Shown here piece after piece: positions 52,890 to 64,000 of a DNA stretch of 64,000 bases (position 1 is the stretch's first letter; the number at the start of each line of letters is the position of its first letter). The position numbers and the translations under genes are program-made. A model generated the notes under the pieces. It saw nothing but the letters and a program-made list of their open reading frames with translations. It was not told the DNA's origin and ran no database searches. This DNA comes from Syngnathus acus (Eukaryota > Chordata > Actinopteri > Syngnathiformes > Syngnathidae): the NCBI RefSeq assembly GCF_901709675.1, contig NC_051095.1, forward strand, positions 19,566,956 to 19,630,955. The letters run 5' to 3'.

Positions 52890-53095
52890 TTTTTTTATTG
52901 CAAAAATTTATTGCTGCCACTGTCGTAATCCTCCGAATGATTTGTTGTCAAGTGATGCGGCCGCTGTACGCAAACAGCGGCGCAATCACCGGCTGTCATT
53001 TCCACCCCACGCTTTCACTTGTAATGGATTTGCGGGTGTTGCTGTGCAGTCATATTTGGCCCCTTCAGCACTGCAGGATCCACTGAAAATTGGGT
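52890..53095. promoter_or_regulatory. Candidate conserved enhancer island
   Basis: TTATTGCAAAAATTTATTGC, then GTCGTAATCCTCCGAATGAT (TAATCC, an OTX/PITX-type core) and GCGGCGCAATCACCGGCTGT. Complex and GC-balanced, unlike its flanks. Confidence 0.35.
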
Positions 53096-53559
53096 AGTCG
53101 GATACATAACATTTCTTACAGCGTGGACTAAAAACACCTGTGATATTTGTGTTCAACTCTACTTTTTTTAATCATGTATATGTTGGCTTTGTTTAAGATT
53201 CCAAATTGTCTTTTTGAGACTTTCATGTATCCCCAAAAACATTCTAGGTTCATTGAGTGTACAACGTATTAAAGTATGTTCATGTCTAGGTTGTCTTTAC
53301 AAAAACTCCAATTTGTTTTCAATGCTAACTAAATTAAATACATTGCATATTTAAAGACAAAATATTCAGATTAAAAGAAATTGTAACGATAAATTGTCCA
53401 AAGTTGTCTTCCAATATGTATGTTAAGGTTCTTGAATGCTCTAAATTCTCTTTCACACAAATTACTATATGCAAAACATGCACATTTAGTAGGTTTGTAG
53501 GAGCCTTATTCACAAACACACATAACTCCAGTTATATGTGAATTGACATTTTCGGCATT

Positions 53560-53890
53560 ATAGTTCCTGTCAAATGTGACGTGTGGGTGAGGTCTCCGTT
53601 CCCAGGCTTGTTTTTGTCCTCCTAAGGACAGAAGGTGTCAATTGCGTACTGGATATATCCGACAGCCTGCTGTAGGTGCTGCTCATTATGAACGAGAACA
53701 AGAAGGAAATGTCTTCTCTTGGGCCGAATCAGGAGAGGACAGATAAAGCTTCAAGCTGCTAATGAAGCTGAAACTACAGACATCTTGTCTCCTTTATAGG
53801 CTATATAAAGGCAAAATAATTGCACTGCAGGAAACGGCGGCTCTGACTTCCACCTGACTTAACATTCTTGCGGCAGTGTTTGCCACGTTA
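53560..53890. promoter_or_regulatory. Candidate conserved enhancer island
   Basis: Contains TCAATTGCGTACTGGATATA, CTGCTCATTATGAACGAGAA, AGCTGCTAATGAAGCTGAAA and GGCTATATAAAGGCAAAATA. Not repetitive and not coding in any frame. Confidence 0.3.
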
Positions 53891-54094
53891 CAACAACTTA
53901 ACGTACATGTTTATATAAACATCAATTAGTCAATAATTGCACAAACATGTCTCAATAACGTCATGAACAAACATATACTAAAAGCTTAATAAAACTTAAT
54001 ACAATGAAAACCATATGTGAAAAGAATCAATTTTCTAATGACTAAATTTGTCAAAATCAAACGTTTGCACTTCCTGGCTTTACAATGAAAATAA

Positions 54095-54280
54095 TGCTTC
54101 ATTTTTGTGCCCCCACCGCTCCCCCAAAAAAGCCACACATGCAGCATTCAAGTGTTCTATTAATACAAAATGAGAGCCCGCCGCTGTGTTCCAGATTGAT
54201 CGTTTTAATTAAACTGGCTCAGGGACAAATGGGCCCACATGAATCACTCATGAGCCCACTTGTTATTTAGCAGAGGTTTA
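54095..54280. promoter_or_regulatory. Candidate conserved enhancer island
   Basis: CCAGATTGATCGTTTTAATT, GGGCCCACATGAATCACTCA and CTTGTTATTTAGCAGAGG form a compact complex stretch with homeodomain-like cores. Confidence 0.25.
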
Positions 54281-54694
54281 AAAACACAGATGGACAAGAA
54301 AAAAAATAAATTCTAGAACTTCTTTTGTGTCTGTGCTTGACTTATGTGTGAACGTACACAACAGGTTTGACCAAGCGCTCGCCTTGTGGAGTTACATAAA
54401 TACTTGAATCACAGCCTCTTGAAAAAGAACCTCTACTCAGTTTTTGATTTTAAAGAAGCACTTCAATCAGGTAAATTTGTCAGTAATTATTAACTTTATG
54501 AAATGATAGCGTTAATTCTGAGTGAACCAAATGTGGGTGCCATGCATTTTTTATTTACATTGGATAATATTGCAGCTCTTTGGAGCTTTTGGCTTCAAGA
54601 AAGAAAAATGGCAGATTTTCTTCCATAAAATTCAGGGCCCTTTTTTGTGCTCAAGGTAAAACCAGGAGTAACTACATTTTTGTGCAAGTCATTA

Positions 54695-54728
54695 TTTCTC
54701 ACTCACTCACTCACTCACTCACTCACTC
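54695..54728. repeat. (CTCA)n microsatellite
   Basis: Eight units of CTCA. Confidence 0.9.
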
Positions 54729-55549
54729 ATGGATGCTTCTTCCCCGGCTGTAAAATGCAGCCGCCAGCCCACATCCCGACATGGGTGGTCGTTGTTATGA
54801 GGCCTTTGGGGGGACCACTTTGGAGCAATGTAGCACTACTTTGAGACCTGTTGGCTGGATGGGAGTCAAGTGATCTGATCACTTGCTACTGCCTTCACCA
54901 GGGCATCCAAGCATAATCACAGCAATGTTTAAAGGTGAGGTAAAAAGTTTTCTTAATAGTTGTATTTGCAATAATTTTGCATTGTAAAAACTCTTTTTTT
55001 ATTTAAGAACGTTGCACTTACAGTAAATCCACTATATTTAAAGTCATTGTGAAGTATGCACATTTTCCAGTCAATTGACTGGATCGGAAGACCTCAAGCA
55101 AGGCTCTCTTGCTTTTTTCTTCACCAGTGACATCATAAACAAAATAGCCCCATAGGGCACATAAGCTTGACATAAGTCCCCTGCAGTAGAAAGCAGCTCA
55201 TCAATACAATTGATCATCAAACATCCAACCATGCGCCTGGCGTGCCTGCAAGCCCTCTGAAAATCACTTAATGTGAATGACTATTGACCGCTCCCCTCAT
55301 CAATGGAGGCCAACAGCGGTGGAGGGGGAGGAGGAGGGTGTCAACATCCGTGTTTTCTCAAGCTGACATATTGTGGAAAAACACGGCACAGTGTAACAAC
55401 AGTGTGCTAACTAACTAACTAGCAGCAAACAACAACTAAGCAATCGTGCACAGAAATTGAGATTATTTGAGGGTGCATACATGATCCTGCTGCACTATTG
55501 TAAACCTATTAAAGAAAATCGCGTGTGCGCGCGGGTGTGATCAACACCT

Positions 55550-55875
55550 TCAACGTTTGATTGATGGCCCGATGTGGCCATGTTGGGAGGGGGGCGTGGA
55601 CAACGAGAGGAAGAGCGGAGGAGGAGGAGGAGTGGGGTCGTTAGCGGGACGTTTCCCTTCCTCTTCTTCACTCTCTATCCTGTCACGGTGTGAGCCTCAT
55701 CCTCCACTATACATCACCACCTCCTCTTCCTCCTCCTCGCTCTTCACTCTGCAGGCAGCAACAAGGACGTCTTTCTCCTTCTCATCCTCCCACTCTTCCT
55801 TCTTCTTCTCGTGCAGACGATGCGAGCGACGATCTGCTAGGACAACTTCTTCCTTTTTCTCCGTGAGGATCGCAG
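55550..55875 (+). other. cplx1: Probable 5' UTR exon and promoter of the complexin gene
   Basis: GC-rich, strongly pyrimidine (CTTCTT/TCCTCC)-rich sequence ending in a good donor GATCGCAG/GTAAATAAG at 55875/55876. It would splice to the acceptor before 57768. The first base of the exon is not known. The start of a CpG-rich block that continues to about 56,300. Confidence 0.5.
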
Positions 55876-56099
55876 GTAAATAAGCAACGTTCTATCCCGA
55901 TGCCGATGTTGCGTGGGCGACGTATGAGCCGGTGCTGTCCACTCTCGGCGGTGCTGAAACCGCCCCTTCGAGACGGAAGAAGAGCATGCACGCGGCGGTC
56001 TTTTTCCGCGCGCACGTCGCTACGCATGCACGCGCAAGCCCGGGTACAGGGGTAGTTGAGTGCACGAGCGGCTGCTGTGCCGCTTTTATAAAAGATGAA

Positions 56100-56312
56100 A
56101 AGCCAACAGAGGAGAGGATGGAAAGTTTGACCACAGGATCGGCACACGCGCGCGCGCACACGCATGCGCGCCCACAAACTCACCTTGTTCACTTTCCGCC
56201 CCTTTAAGTCCGTTGGTGGTGACCTGTGCACGCTCGCACACACGCACACACGCACACACGCGCGCACACACACACACGCGCGCGCGCGCCCACTCGCACA
56301 CACGCACACAGT

Positions 56313-56349
<37 letters not shown>

Positions 56350-56350
56350 G
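56100..56350. repeat. Mixed (CA)n/(CG)n and (TG)n simple repeats
   Basis: CACGCGCG alternation at 56,140-56,310, then (TG)n at 56,315-56,347. Alternating purine-pyrimidine DNA in the complexin first intron. Long Cys-Val/Ala-Arg frames here are artefacts. Confidence 0.9.
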
Positions 56351-57680
56351 TGTAATGGTAGTCTGTTATTTATTAGCTTTGGTACTGGGAGTGCAATGGT
56401 AAAGTTCAGGTTGCAGTAATTGTGTGTTGTGTAGAATGTGTACTGGTTGTGTGTGGGTTTTGTATACTAATATGCTAGTGTAGTGTAGCGTGGTCTTATT
56501 TGTGAGTAAATTGTGTGAAGGTCGTATGTTATTTGTTGGTATATGATGCACATAGTGTGTAAAATGTGCAGTGTTACTGCGGCGCGTGTGGCACTGGCAA
56601 TTGTGTACTGCATGTGGATATTGTGTGCTGTTGGTGTGAAAAATGTAAACTCATTTTGTGTTGAGTGTGAAAACTGTGAGTGGGTTGTGAAAAGGTCGTT
56701 TGACTTGACTGATAATTGTGTGAAGGTTGTGTGATATTTGTTCATACACTACATGAAGGTTTTGTGTTATTTGTCAGTAAATCTTTTGAAGGTTGTATAT
56801 TATTTCTTAGTGAGTGGAATGTAAAATGTGAGTTGTGAAATGTGAGAGTGTAAATCCTGTGCTGGTTGTGTGTTGTGCGTGCAGGCCATTTGTGGGTTTT
56901 GTTGGATTGTGTATATTTTGTGTGATTTGTTTGTAATTGTGTAAAGATTGTGTTTTTTATATTTGTAAATTGCATGAACCCTGTGTGCTATTTGTTGTGA
57001 ACATGTATGAAATTTGAGTGTTATTTGCTATTAAATTGGGTGACTGTTGTATGCTATTAGTAAATTGTCTGAAAATGGTATGTTCTTTATAATGTGCTGC
57101 AGGTGTGTGGCAATTGTCTGCTAATGTGTGTTGTGCATAAAAGTTGTGCGGCGATGACAGTATCCCGATTATGGTCATTGTGTACTTGTCATCTGCTGAT
57201 TGTTTGCTGATGATGTATAAGGTGTGTACTCAATGTGTGCAGAGGTTGCAGGTGGACTTTGTTGTTTTGAATTGCGTGAATGTTGTGTGCTATTTGTTAG
57301 TAAAATGTGGACTGCTAGTTCTTACATCTAGTGTGTGGTAAATGGTAGGAGTGATGAATGTGTGAGCAGGATGTGTGATGTTTACGTGATGGTCGTGTGT
57401 TATTTGTCAATAAACTGTGTCACGATCTTTTTCTGGTGATTTGTTAGTAAATTGTGTCCAGGTTGCTAGTTTTGTGTAAAATGTGTGTTAGTGTGTATTG
57501 TTTATGTAGCAGCTGTGTGTATCACACAAAATGTAGGTTGTTCGGTGGGCAGAGGTGTGCGACGGTGTACGCGGGTGGTGTGTCCGGAAGCGTGCCGGTT
57601 CGTTCTGGTTGTGGGAATGTCAACAAGAGATTGTGCTGGTGTGTGTTCAGATTGTGTGTCCAAGGTGACACTTTGGCCTA
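56350..57680. repeat. Decayed TG-rich tandem repeat in complexin intron 1
   Basis: The phrases TTATTTGTTAGTAAATTGTG and GAAGGTTGTGTG recur as variants about every 60-120 bases, for example near 56,497, 56,767, 56,985, 57,285, 57,398 and 57,438. It probably grew from the adjacent (TG)n tract and then decayed. Confidence 0.75.
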
Positions 57681-57838
57681 GAATCTAGGCCCTAGATTGT
57701 GCCATTGAGATCATCACAAAGCAATAACGCTCTTTTCATTCATTCTTTTCCCTCCCTTTATTTTCAGAGCTCTGGACTCGTCGGCACCTTTGAATGTGAC
57801 ATTGCTCCAACCAGGCCGGGAATAAAAAGCCATTGACA

Positions 57839-57869
57839 ATGAATTTCGTTATGAAACAAGCGTTGGGAG
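57839..57869 (+). CDS. cplx1: Complexin, first coding exon only (gene continues beyond the window)
   Basis: Complexins are small neuronal SNARE-binding proteins that clamp and trigger synaptic vesicle fusion. The exon (acceptor TTTATTTTCAG, start 57768) carries 71 bases of 5' UTR and then ATG encoding MNFVMKQALG plus one base of the next codon, with donor G/GTAAG at 57870. Vertebrate CPLX1 and CPLX2 begin MEFVMKQALGG and split at this point, so the match is specific although short. The neighbour pcgf3 favours cplx1 over cplx2. The next exon should start with the remainder of the Gly codon and then ATKDMGKMLG; I did not find it up to 64,000. Confidence 0.85.
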
Positions 57870-58619
57870 GTAAGATTGAGTTTCTTGTGGCACACATGCA
57901 GCATGAGTCAGCAAATGTATGTTTGCGGGGAGGATTTTCATGTGAATCTTTCCCACTCACTTATTTGTTGTTTGGTCAAGGTCTGACCACAATAAATGAG
58001 TAAAGTTTGTTGATAAACCAGCTTCTAGTCCAGTGGTTCAAATTTGTTAACAAAATCTCTCAGACTTTTTTATCGTTAAGGGTACCTGGAAAAGTCCAGA
58101 ATGTCCATTTTCAGACAGAGCTCCTCTTGAGACCTTTTTTGTGGGTTTACTCATTAAAGTAAGAATTCTCCCAAAATGGCACCTTCAAACCAAAACGGAA
58201 GATTTCTTGCAAATTGTGGCCATGGCTTCTAGAGACTATGCGTAACTTTCAAATTTGATGAGAATGGGAGAGCTGTCAAAATGACCATTTCTATTTATCC
58301 TATGAATAATAACAAAGATGAAATGAAGCAATTTCAGGAGGCCCCTAATAAAGACGCCTATAATCTGCCATCATCTCATTTTAGAACACGTCACATTATC
58401 ATAGGGCAGACAACTGGTGATCATGTATGAATTTCATATATGAATATGTAGATTGCGACGCTCTTTTGTGAGCCTTGGAGAGTGTTTGAGCGTGAGCATT
58501 CTTGGAATTGGTTAACAATGTATTCACTTGAAATAGGACACAATTAAAGGTAAGCCTTTAGGGAGAAACGGAATATTACCCATCATTTATTTAACTCCTT
58601 TTTTACCCAGTGGAAGAAG

Positions 58620-59060
58620 AGCTATAAAGAGTTGTGTAGCGCCTGTGTACCGGTGTGTAGTGCTTGTGTACTGGTGTGTGCCTTATTGCCTCGGCTGTGA
58701 AGGAACACCAAATGCGCAGCACTTTTTATTTGGCGTTTGAGGAAGAGGAAGTCGGGAGTGACTGGAACAGCACTGGGATAGAGCAGTAGGTCTTCGAGTG
58801 GACTGGCGGACAAAGGGCGTTTTGTGCATCAAGGCAGGACTCGACGACAGGCGCACGAGCCAACAAGGTCAGCAACAGGAATCGGACGGCAATAAGGGAC
58901 GATCTGACAGGGAGCGGCGGGAATACGTAGCGGAGAAGATCAACCGGCGATTACTGTGGGCGTGGCTGTGAATGATGTGCATCATGGAAGAGTACTGGTG
59001 GTGTGCAGGGGAACAAAACTGGCCAGGGTCCTGAAAATGCAGCAGCCGGAATTTAAATGG
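58620..59060. other. Unexplained GC-rich stretch
   Basis: Opens with two near-copies of GTGTAGCGCCTGTGTACCG and GTGTAGTGCTTGTGTACTG, then CpG-containing purine-rich text (AGGACTCGACGACAGGCGCA, CAGGGAGCGGCGGGAATACG). No frame longer than 63 codons and no recognised family. It could be part of an unfamiliar transposable element. Confidence 0.3.
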
Positions 59061-59076
59061 TAGAGGGTCGCACGCA

Positions 59077-59078
<2 letters not shown>

Positions 59079-59113
<35 letters not shown>
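59079..59113. repeat. (AC)n microsatellite
   Basis: About 17 AC units. Confidence 0.9.
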
Positions 59114-59115
<2 letters not shown>

Positions 59116-61730
59116 GCGGAACTAGGATTTTTCTCCCCTTCGGGGGGGGCGTCGGCTGGCCAAGGATATCGCAGGGGTCTGCATAACATATTTTTCTTTT
59201 CTTTTTTTCATGAACCTAAATAATTCTTTACAAAATGCTGGTAAAGATTCATTGTATATTGCCTACAAGGGATGGGTTGAAATGTTATTATTAACTGGCC
59301 TGGCACCTGGGTGGCATAGAAGCATATTTGCCCCAGCGGCTCTCCCTCTAGCTGCACCAGTGACTTCCAATGACCAGTATGGGAGCATTTGAGAGCAATT
59401 ACAGCACATTTAACACACCTACCGCTCACTATTCTCATGTAAGACTTTGAAACACAAACAAATCCCATGACACCGGGTAGGGAAAATGACCAGTTGGCCC
59501 CAAATTCTGACATTTTCACTTGGGCATGTACTCACTTTAGTTGACATTAATGACAGTGTGCTGAGTTATGTACAATGTACTGCAGTATATGTAATATGTT
59601 GGGATGTGGTAGTTGTGTATTGGTTGTGTGTTGGTGTATGGTGGTATTATCCCATCAGTAGTTGAGTAATTGTATATCCCTAGCGTGATCTATATTATAC
59701 TGTATTGTGCATCTCAGTGTGTGTAGAAAGTTGAAGCTCTTTGGTGAGAACTTGACTTCCTCTTCATCTAACTATCCACAATGGAGTGTGCGGCGGATTA
59801 GCTGCAAGCAATTATCTCGGCCTCTTCATGTGAGCTACCGGCACACGGTCACACTCCATCTGCTCGCACCCGAGCCCAACACTAGCATTCCGCCAAGTTT
59901 GTCTCCCGCTTCTGTGTCGCTCCGAGAGTCCTAAGAGTCCGGCGCTGGGGGGTGTTGAGTAGAGCATCAGGAGTCCAAGCACGCACATGAAGCAACAGCC
60001 GGTTGCTCGCGCTGTTGACAACTGCAGCGCTGCGACATTCTGCGCCGAAAGAAAATGTGATTTATGAAGAAATCCAGGTGAAGGAATCTTTTGTCTCTTA
60101 AATTCAGTTTTTTTTGTGGTTGGCTAAAGGTGCTATATAAGTTTAATTAAAAAAAAAAAATCTTGGATGGATTCTTCTTCCTCTGTTGAGTAAAATGCAA
60201 TGCAGCTATTACGCAATTTGCACAGCTGAGTGGTTGTATGAGGCGAACAGATGAACTCAACTTACTAAAGCAATTTTGTGTCTGTTAATTACATAATTTA
60301 CTTGAAGACAAAATTTGCCCCCCAAAAACTTTATTTCTCTGCAAAGTTTTTTTTTTTAGTTCAAGAATTAAATAAGCATTTGTTTGCATGTCCATCAACT
60401 TGGAATGATTGAAAAAATGATTGAAAAACACGTCAGCTATGTCACGATACGATATTCTGACGGCTGTCGCTTACAAACATGGTCTACAAAATGGTCTATC
60501 GCTCATTGATGAATTACTGAACTTCTGTTCTCCCCAATTACTAATAATACGGCTTTTTTTGGTGACATGCCGACTCCCTCAATTTTGTGGTACAATTGAA
60601 GCTGGCGGTTTTGAAAGACTTGTTGAATTGTGTTCAATTTTTGTTGTATCATTGATACGTCTTTATTTCGGCTGTGCTTTCTAGTATGTTGTCATCATGA
60701 AATGTTTTCAAGCTATAGAATTATTTTGTGATGATGATGAGAGAGGAATGGTAGGAAACCAATAAAGACTAGCATTGTTGTGAACTCAGTGCCTTCTCTG
60801 CACGCATAAAACACAATCGTGGATTGGAACCGTATTCCATCTTATGTGGTAGACCTCCTCAGACTCACACTTGTAATGCCTTTGGCCAAATAACTCATTT
60901 TGAGAAAAGTGGACAAATGACAAATTGATTCAATCTGCAAGTCAGGAAGAATGATGTTCGCGTATAGTGTGGCCTGTGTGTATTGGTGTGTGTGTGTGTC
61001 TTTGAGAGGGTGTCCGTGGCTCCCGTGGCGTCTGTGTTGGTGGAGATTTATCACCCGTCGCATCAAAACTACTCGTAAAGGCCGCCACATTTGTAACCTC
61101 TGCAACGTGACCCCCCCCCCGCCCCTCTGGCCTGGGAGGAGGAGGTGGAAGATAAAACAGGACAAATTGGTCCTCATAAGCTGTTAATGGAGGATGTTTT
61201 GTCTCCTCCGACTTCCTTTGTCACTCACACCCACCTTGTCCTCCTTCCCGCCCCAACCTCCTTGACTTTCAAGTCATCATGTGCCATCCATCCATCCTGC
61301 CGGTGTCAGGGCCCCCCCATCCCATGCTTCTCTGGGCCTTGCTTCCTGCCCAGCACCATCCTTCCCAACTCCCATCCTCCCTCTGCCGCCATTACTGTAA
61401 ATCTGAAGGGCAAAGCGAGGAAACCTTAATCAGAGAGGCACTAGGGAAGAGGTGTGCGTGCAAGTGTGTGTGTGTGCCTGAGCATGTAATGTAATGGCGT
61501 GTGAGTCGGCCGTTGCGGTCTTTGTGAATGTAATTTTGTAGTTTGACTCTTTGACGGCTGTGGCGTTCCTTTCTCGCATGCGAGTATCGGAAGCTGATTC
61601 GCGTAACTCAAATTTCACTCAATGCAAAATAATGAACCAAATTGTAAATCAAACTTGTAAATTGGGTAACGTATATGTCAAGGGCCTGTCTTGAAAGATG
61701 TTTTCTCCTGTATGTGGTCGTGTCTTAGAT

Positions 61731-62080
61731 CAAGGATTGTCAACCGGTGGTCCGCGGCCCACTAGTGGTCCGTGGCGGTATTGCAGATGGTCCGCAGAAT
61801 TGGAAATGGAAAATGAATGCAACATTTTTAGAAATAAAATTGATTTATTATTTAGACTTGATTTATTTTCCAGCTAATTTCAATCATTTACCAATCCAAA
61901 TTATGCCAAATGTAGCCGAGATCCCCAAAATAGACAAACCGTTGCAAATAAATAGCCTGTATTGGTCTATCCTCCTTTGTTGTGGAATAAAATAATATTC
62001 CGCCAAAGCAGTGGTCCCAGAGTTGCTTCTTGGTTATAATGGTGGTCCCTTGGAAAGAAAAAAACAGTTGAAAACCCCAG
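61731..62080 (+). mobile_element. hAT-type miniature element (CCGGTGGTCCGCGG family)
   Basis: Left end CAAGGATTGTCAACCGGTGG, right end inverted CTGGGGTTTTCAACTG. Flanks TCTTAGAT / TCCGAGAT match at 6 of 8. Internal GGTCCGTGGCGG and GGTGGTCCCTTGG. Confidence 0.75.
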
Positions 62081-62089
62081 TCCGAGATT

Positions 62090-62720
62090 ATGTTCAGCGT
62101 TAAAGGCGTTAAAAGGATACACATTACATACATGATAATGAATCCTAATATGAATGTACCCGCATCTCTGCTCACTTCTCGTGCATCTTCTGGCCGCTTT
62201 CTATGATAGCATAAAGTCATCACTGCTCAGACAACCGCAATGACTTTTTGTGATATTCCATTCGAGCAGGAGATTTGCGCACGGAATGAGGCACCGTGTG
62301 CGTTATTTATTCCCCTCTGCACATGCTCACACTCGCTCAAACAATTTTCCAGCAGGAAGGCGCCTATACCTTCCTGAGATAACATGACACAGGCTTTAAA
62401 TAACACACGCTTCCTGCCGCCTTTCATCGACGGAGACGTTTGCGCATGGGTGGCCAAGCCCAGCCCGGCCGACAAATTCAAATGAGATTTTTCACACTTG
62501 TGCTGGCTCGCGAAAATCACATTTGCGGTTTCCAACATGGTGGGGGGTGGATGGGTAGGGACTGTTTTAATCCACTTCAGAGGAATGGAGGCCGTCTAAT
62601 CCTGATGAATTGATACACGGTTATTGAACGGGACGCCTTCGGATGCTTCTCGCGCTACCGACGCCAAAAAGGAAGGCGCTATCCTTTCAATGTTTGTCTG
62701 TGAGGTGAAAATGAAACTTG
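62090..62720. promoter_or_regulatory. Candidate conserved enhancer block in complexin intron 2
   Basis: About 600 bases of complex, GC-balanced DNA with CTAATCC (62,596), TGATGAATTGATACACGG, TTCAAATGAG and TTAAATAAC motifs. A minus-strand frame of 103 codons at 62,227-62,538 has no recognisable content, so regulatory DNA is the more likely reading. Confidence 0.35.
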
Positions 62721-64000
62721 GAGAAGAAAATATGATCCTACCAATATATTAATTACACTTTAATTAGTATTACATCATCAGTTGCTCAGCTGGGAGTTTC
62801 TTTCTCCCCGGTTCCTAGTTGCTTCCTCAAACACGGGTAAACTTTCCAATTATCCACAATTCACTGGAGCTGGTCAGCAGGCATTAAATGCAGTTTATGT
62901 CTTTGCAAAAGGAAAAAGATATTAGGCCTGCGGGGGGGATTTCGGGTTGAAGTTGAAATGCATGGTAACCTTTACAGGTGAACTTTGGTTTGACCTTCTC
63001 TAAACTGTTGAATGCACATGTCCGACTGCTCATTCTTCCGGCACTCTTTGCACCTCTTGCTCTTCTCTAACAAGAAGTTTAACAGCAGAGTTGGAATTGA
63101 CTTTCATCCTAAAATTGTGGCAAAGAAAAATAAAATGGGAAACAAACAGTGAAAATGAAATTAAAAAAAAAATACAAAAGTTTTAGCAGAATTTGCTTCT
63201 CGTCGATAAAGGGGACAACAATTAATCTATTAAGTGAATTGAGAAAAAATAATAAAATTAACAATTGTTTTGATAATCAATTCCTCATTTTGAGATGTTA
63301 AAGTTATCCATGTAGTGCTTGTAATTTTTCCCTTTCAGCAGTAAATTTCTCAGATGGATGTAGTCGTCCACGAATGCAGGCTGATTGTGTTTGTCTTTGA
63401 TCAAAGTATTACTTTTGCAAACATCATCAAGATTTTTTGCACTCGCATTACGGACCAAACCAATAACCAAATCATAATTTTGCATTTTCTCCACTGTCAG
63501 TTTGAAATAACATCCTGCTTTTAATATAGGGAAGGAAATGAAAAAGCTTTGATTTATTTTTAATTTGAGTTTGGATTGGCTTGTTCTCTTGAGGAGCTCT
63601 GTGTTTGACTATTCTCTTTTCTTTTGTTGAAGCTGATTGACTAAATTGATAATTCTCCAAATAATTATTGAAATAATTCCAAGTTCCAGTCTTAGTATAA
63701 ACAAGTTGCTACACCTGCCCTTAGAAACAGTGTCAGCGTGAAAATTATGGCTGAATTGATGATGTAGGTGTCATCCTTCCTCACGCCCGGGAGGACACGG
63801 ATTGAGCTGTGGGCTTGTGTTTGTCTTCTTCAAAAGGAAGGTGACGAATGACAGCGGCTGGACAAAAACACGACAGCGTGACCGCATCACAAACGCATCT
63901 CAGTGATCAAGTGCAAAAGGCTATCATCGTGCGCCACGAAAAGACTGACTCGCACTTAAACTGGCGGCTACAAAAAAATCTTTGCCAAATGTGGACAAAG

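Larger units (their letters stand above)
57870..64000 (+). other. cplx1: Complexin intron 2, partial
   Basis: No further complexin exon seen. Contents: possible dispersed repeat (58,090-58,270), an unexplained GC-rich stretch (58,620-59,060), (AC)n at 59,080, a hAT-type element (61,731-62,080) and a CNE-like block (62,090-62,720). 59,200-61,100 and 62,730-64,000 are AT-rich with no feature I can support. Confidence 0.6.

Noticed and set aside
55782-56315. 177-codon minus-strand frame in the complexin promoter region
   Set aside because: Built from CA/CG simple repeats and pyrimidine-rich UTR; Cys-Val-Arg-Ala repeats only.
60421-60684. 87-codon plus-strand frame in complexin intron 2
   Set aside because: AT-rich, no recognisable domain, no splice sites with complexin phase.
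63130-64000. Search for complexin exon 3 near the right edge
   Set aside because: No acceptor followed by the expected ATKDMGKMLG coding was seen; the exon is presumed outside the window.

Overview
This is nuclear DNA from a ray-finned (teleost) fish. The evidence is four vertebrate genes with spliced exons, together with repeat families typical of fish genomes: hAT and Tc1-like miniature elements, tRNA-derived SINE-like units, LINE 3' tails and long (TG)n arrays. The species cannot be named from the sequence alone.

Layout. (1) 1,240-10,744, + strand: the complete ncbp1 (CBP80, large subunit of the nuclear cap-binding complex), 23 coding exons, 796 aa. (2) 12,393-18,542, - strand: slc49a3 (MFSD7, a major facilitator transporter), 10 coding exons, 480 aa, convergent with ncbp1. 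(3) 29,310-38,787, + strand: pcgf3 (Polycomb RING finger 3, non-canonical PRC1.3), 8 coding exons, 241 aa. A probable noncoding first exon lies in a CpG-rich block near 19,950-20,110, giving an approximately 9 kb first intron. (4) 55.55-57.87 kb, + strand: the 5' end of a complexin gene, very probably cplx1. It has a probable 5' UTR exon and the first coding exon; the rest lies beyond the window's right edge.

The set slc49a3-pcgf3-cplx1 matches a neighbourhood I recall from human 4p16.3, whereas NCBP1 is on human chromosome 9. A synteny junction therefore lies in the short interval 10.7-12.4 kb. The four genes have unrelated jobs (mRNA cap binding, membrane transport, Polycomb ubiquitin ligase, synaptic vesicle fusion), so no pathway joins them.

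The most unusual feature is the filler. Many introns and spacers consist of long-period, strongly decayed tandem repeats, each with its own local unit: ncbp1 intron 21, pcgf3 introns 1, 2 and 4, the pcgf3-cplx1 spacer at several places, and cplx1 intron 1. The other notable points are a probable U12-type (minor spliceosome) intron in ncbp1, a 41-bp exact duplication carrying a splice donor inside ncbp1 intron 6, an unidentified broken reading frame antisense in ncbp1 intron 20, a hAT element nested inside a Tc1-like element, and several GC-balanced islands in the pcgf3-cplx1 desert that look like enhancers. I found no CRISPR array, no true tRNA or rRNA gene and no clearly new molecular system.
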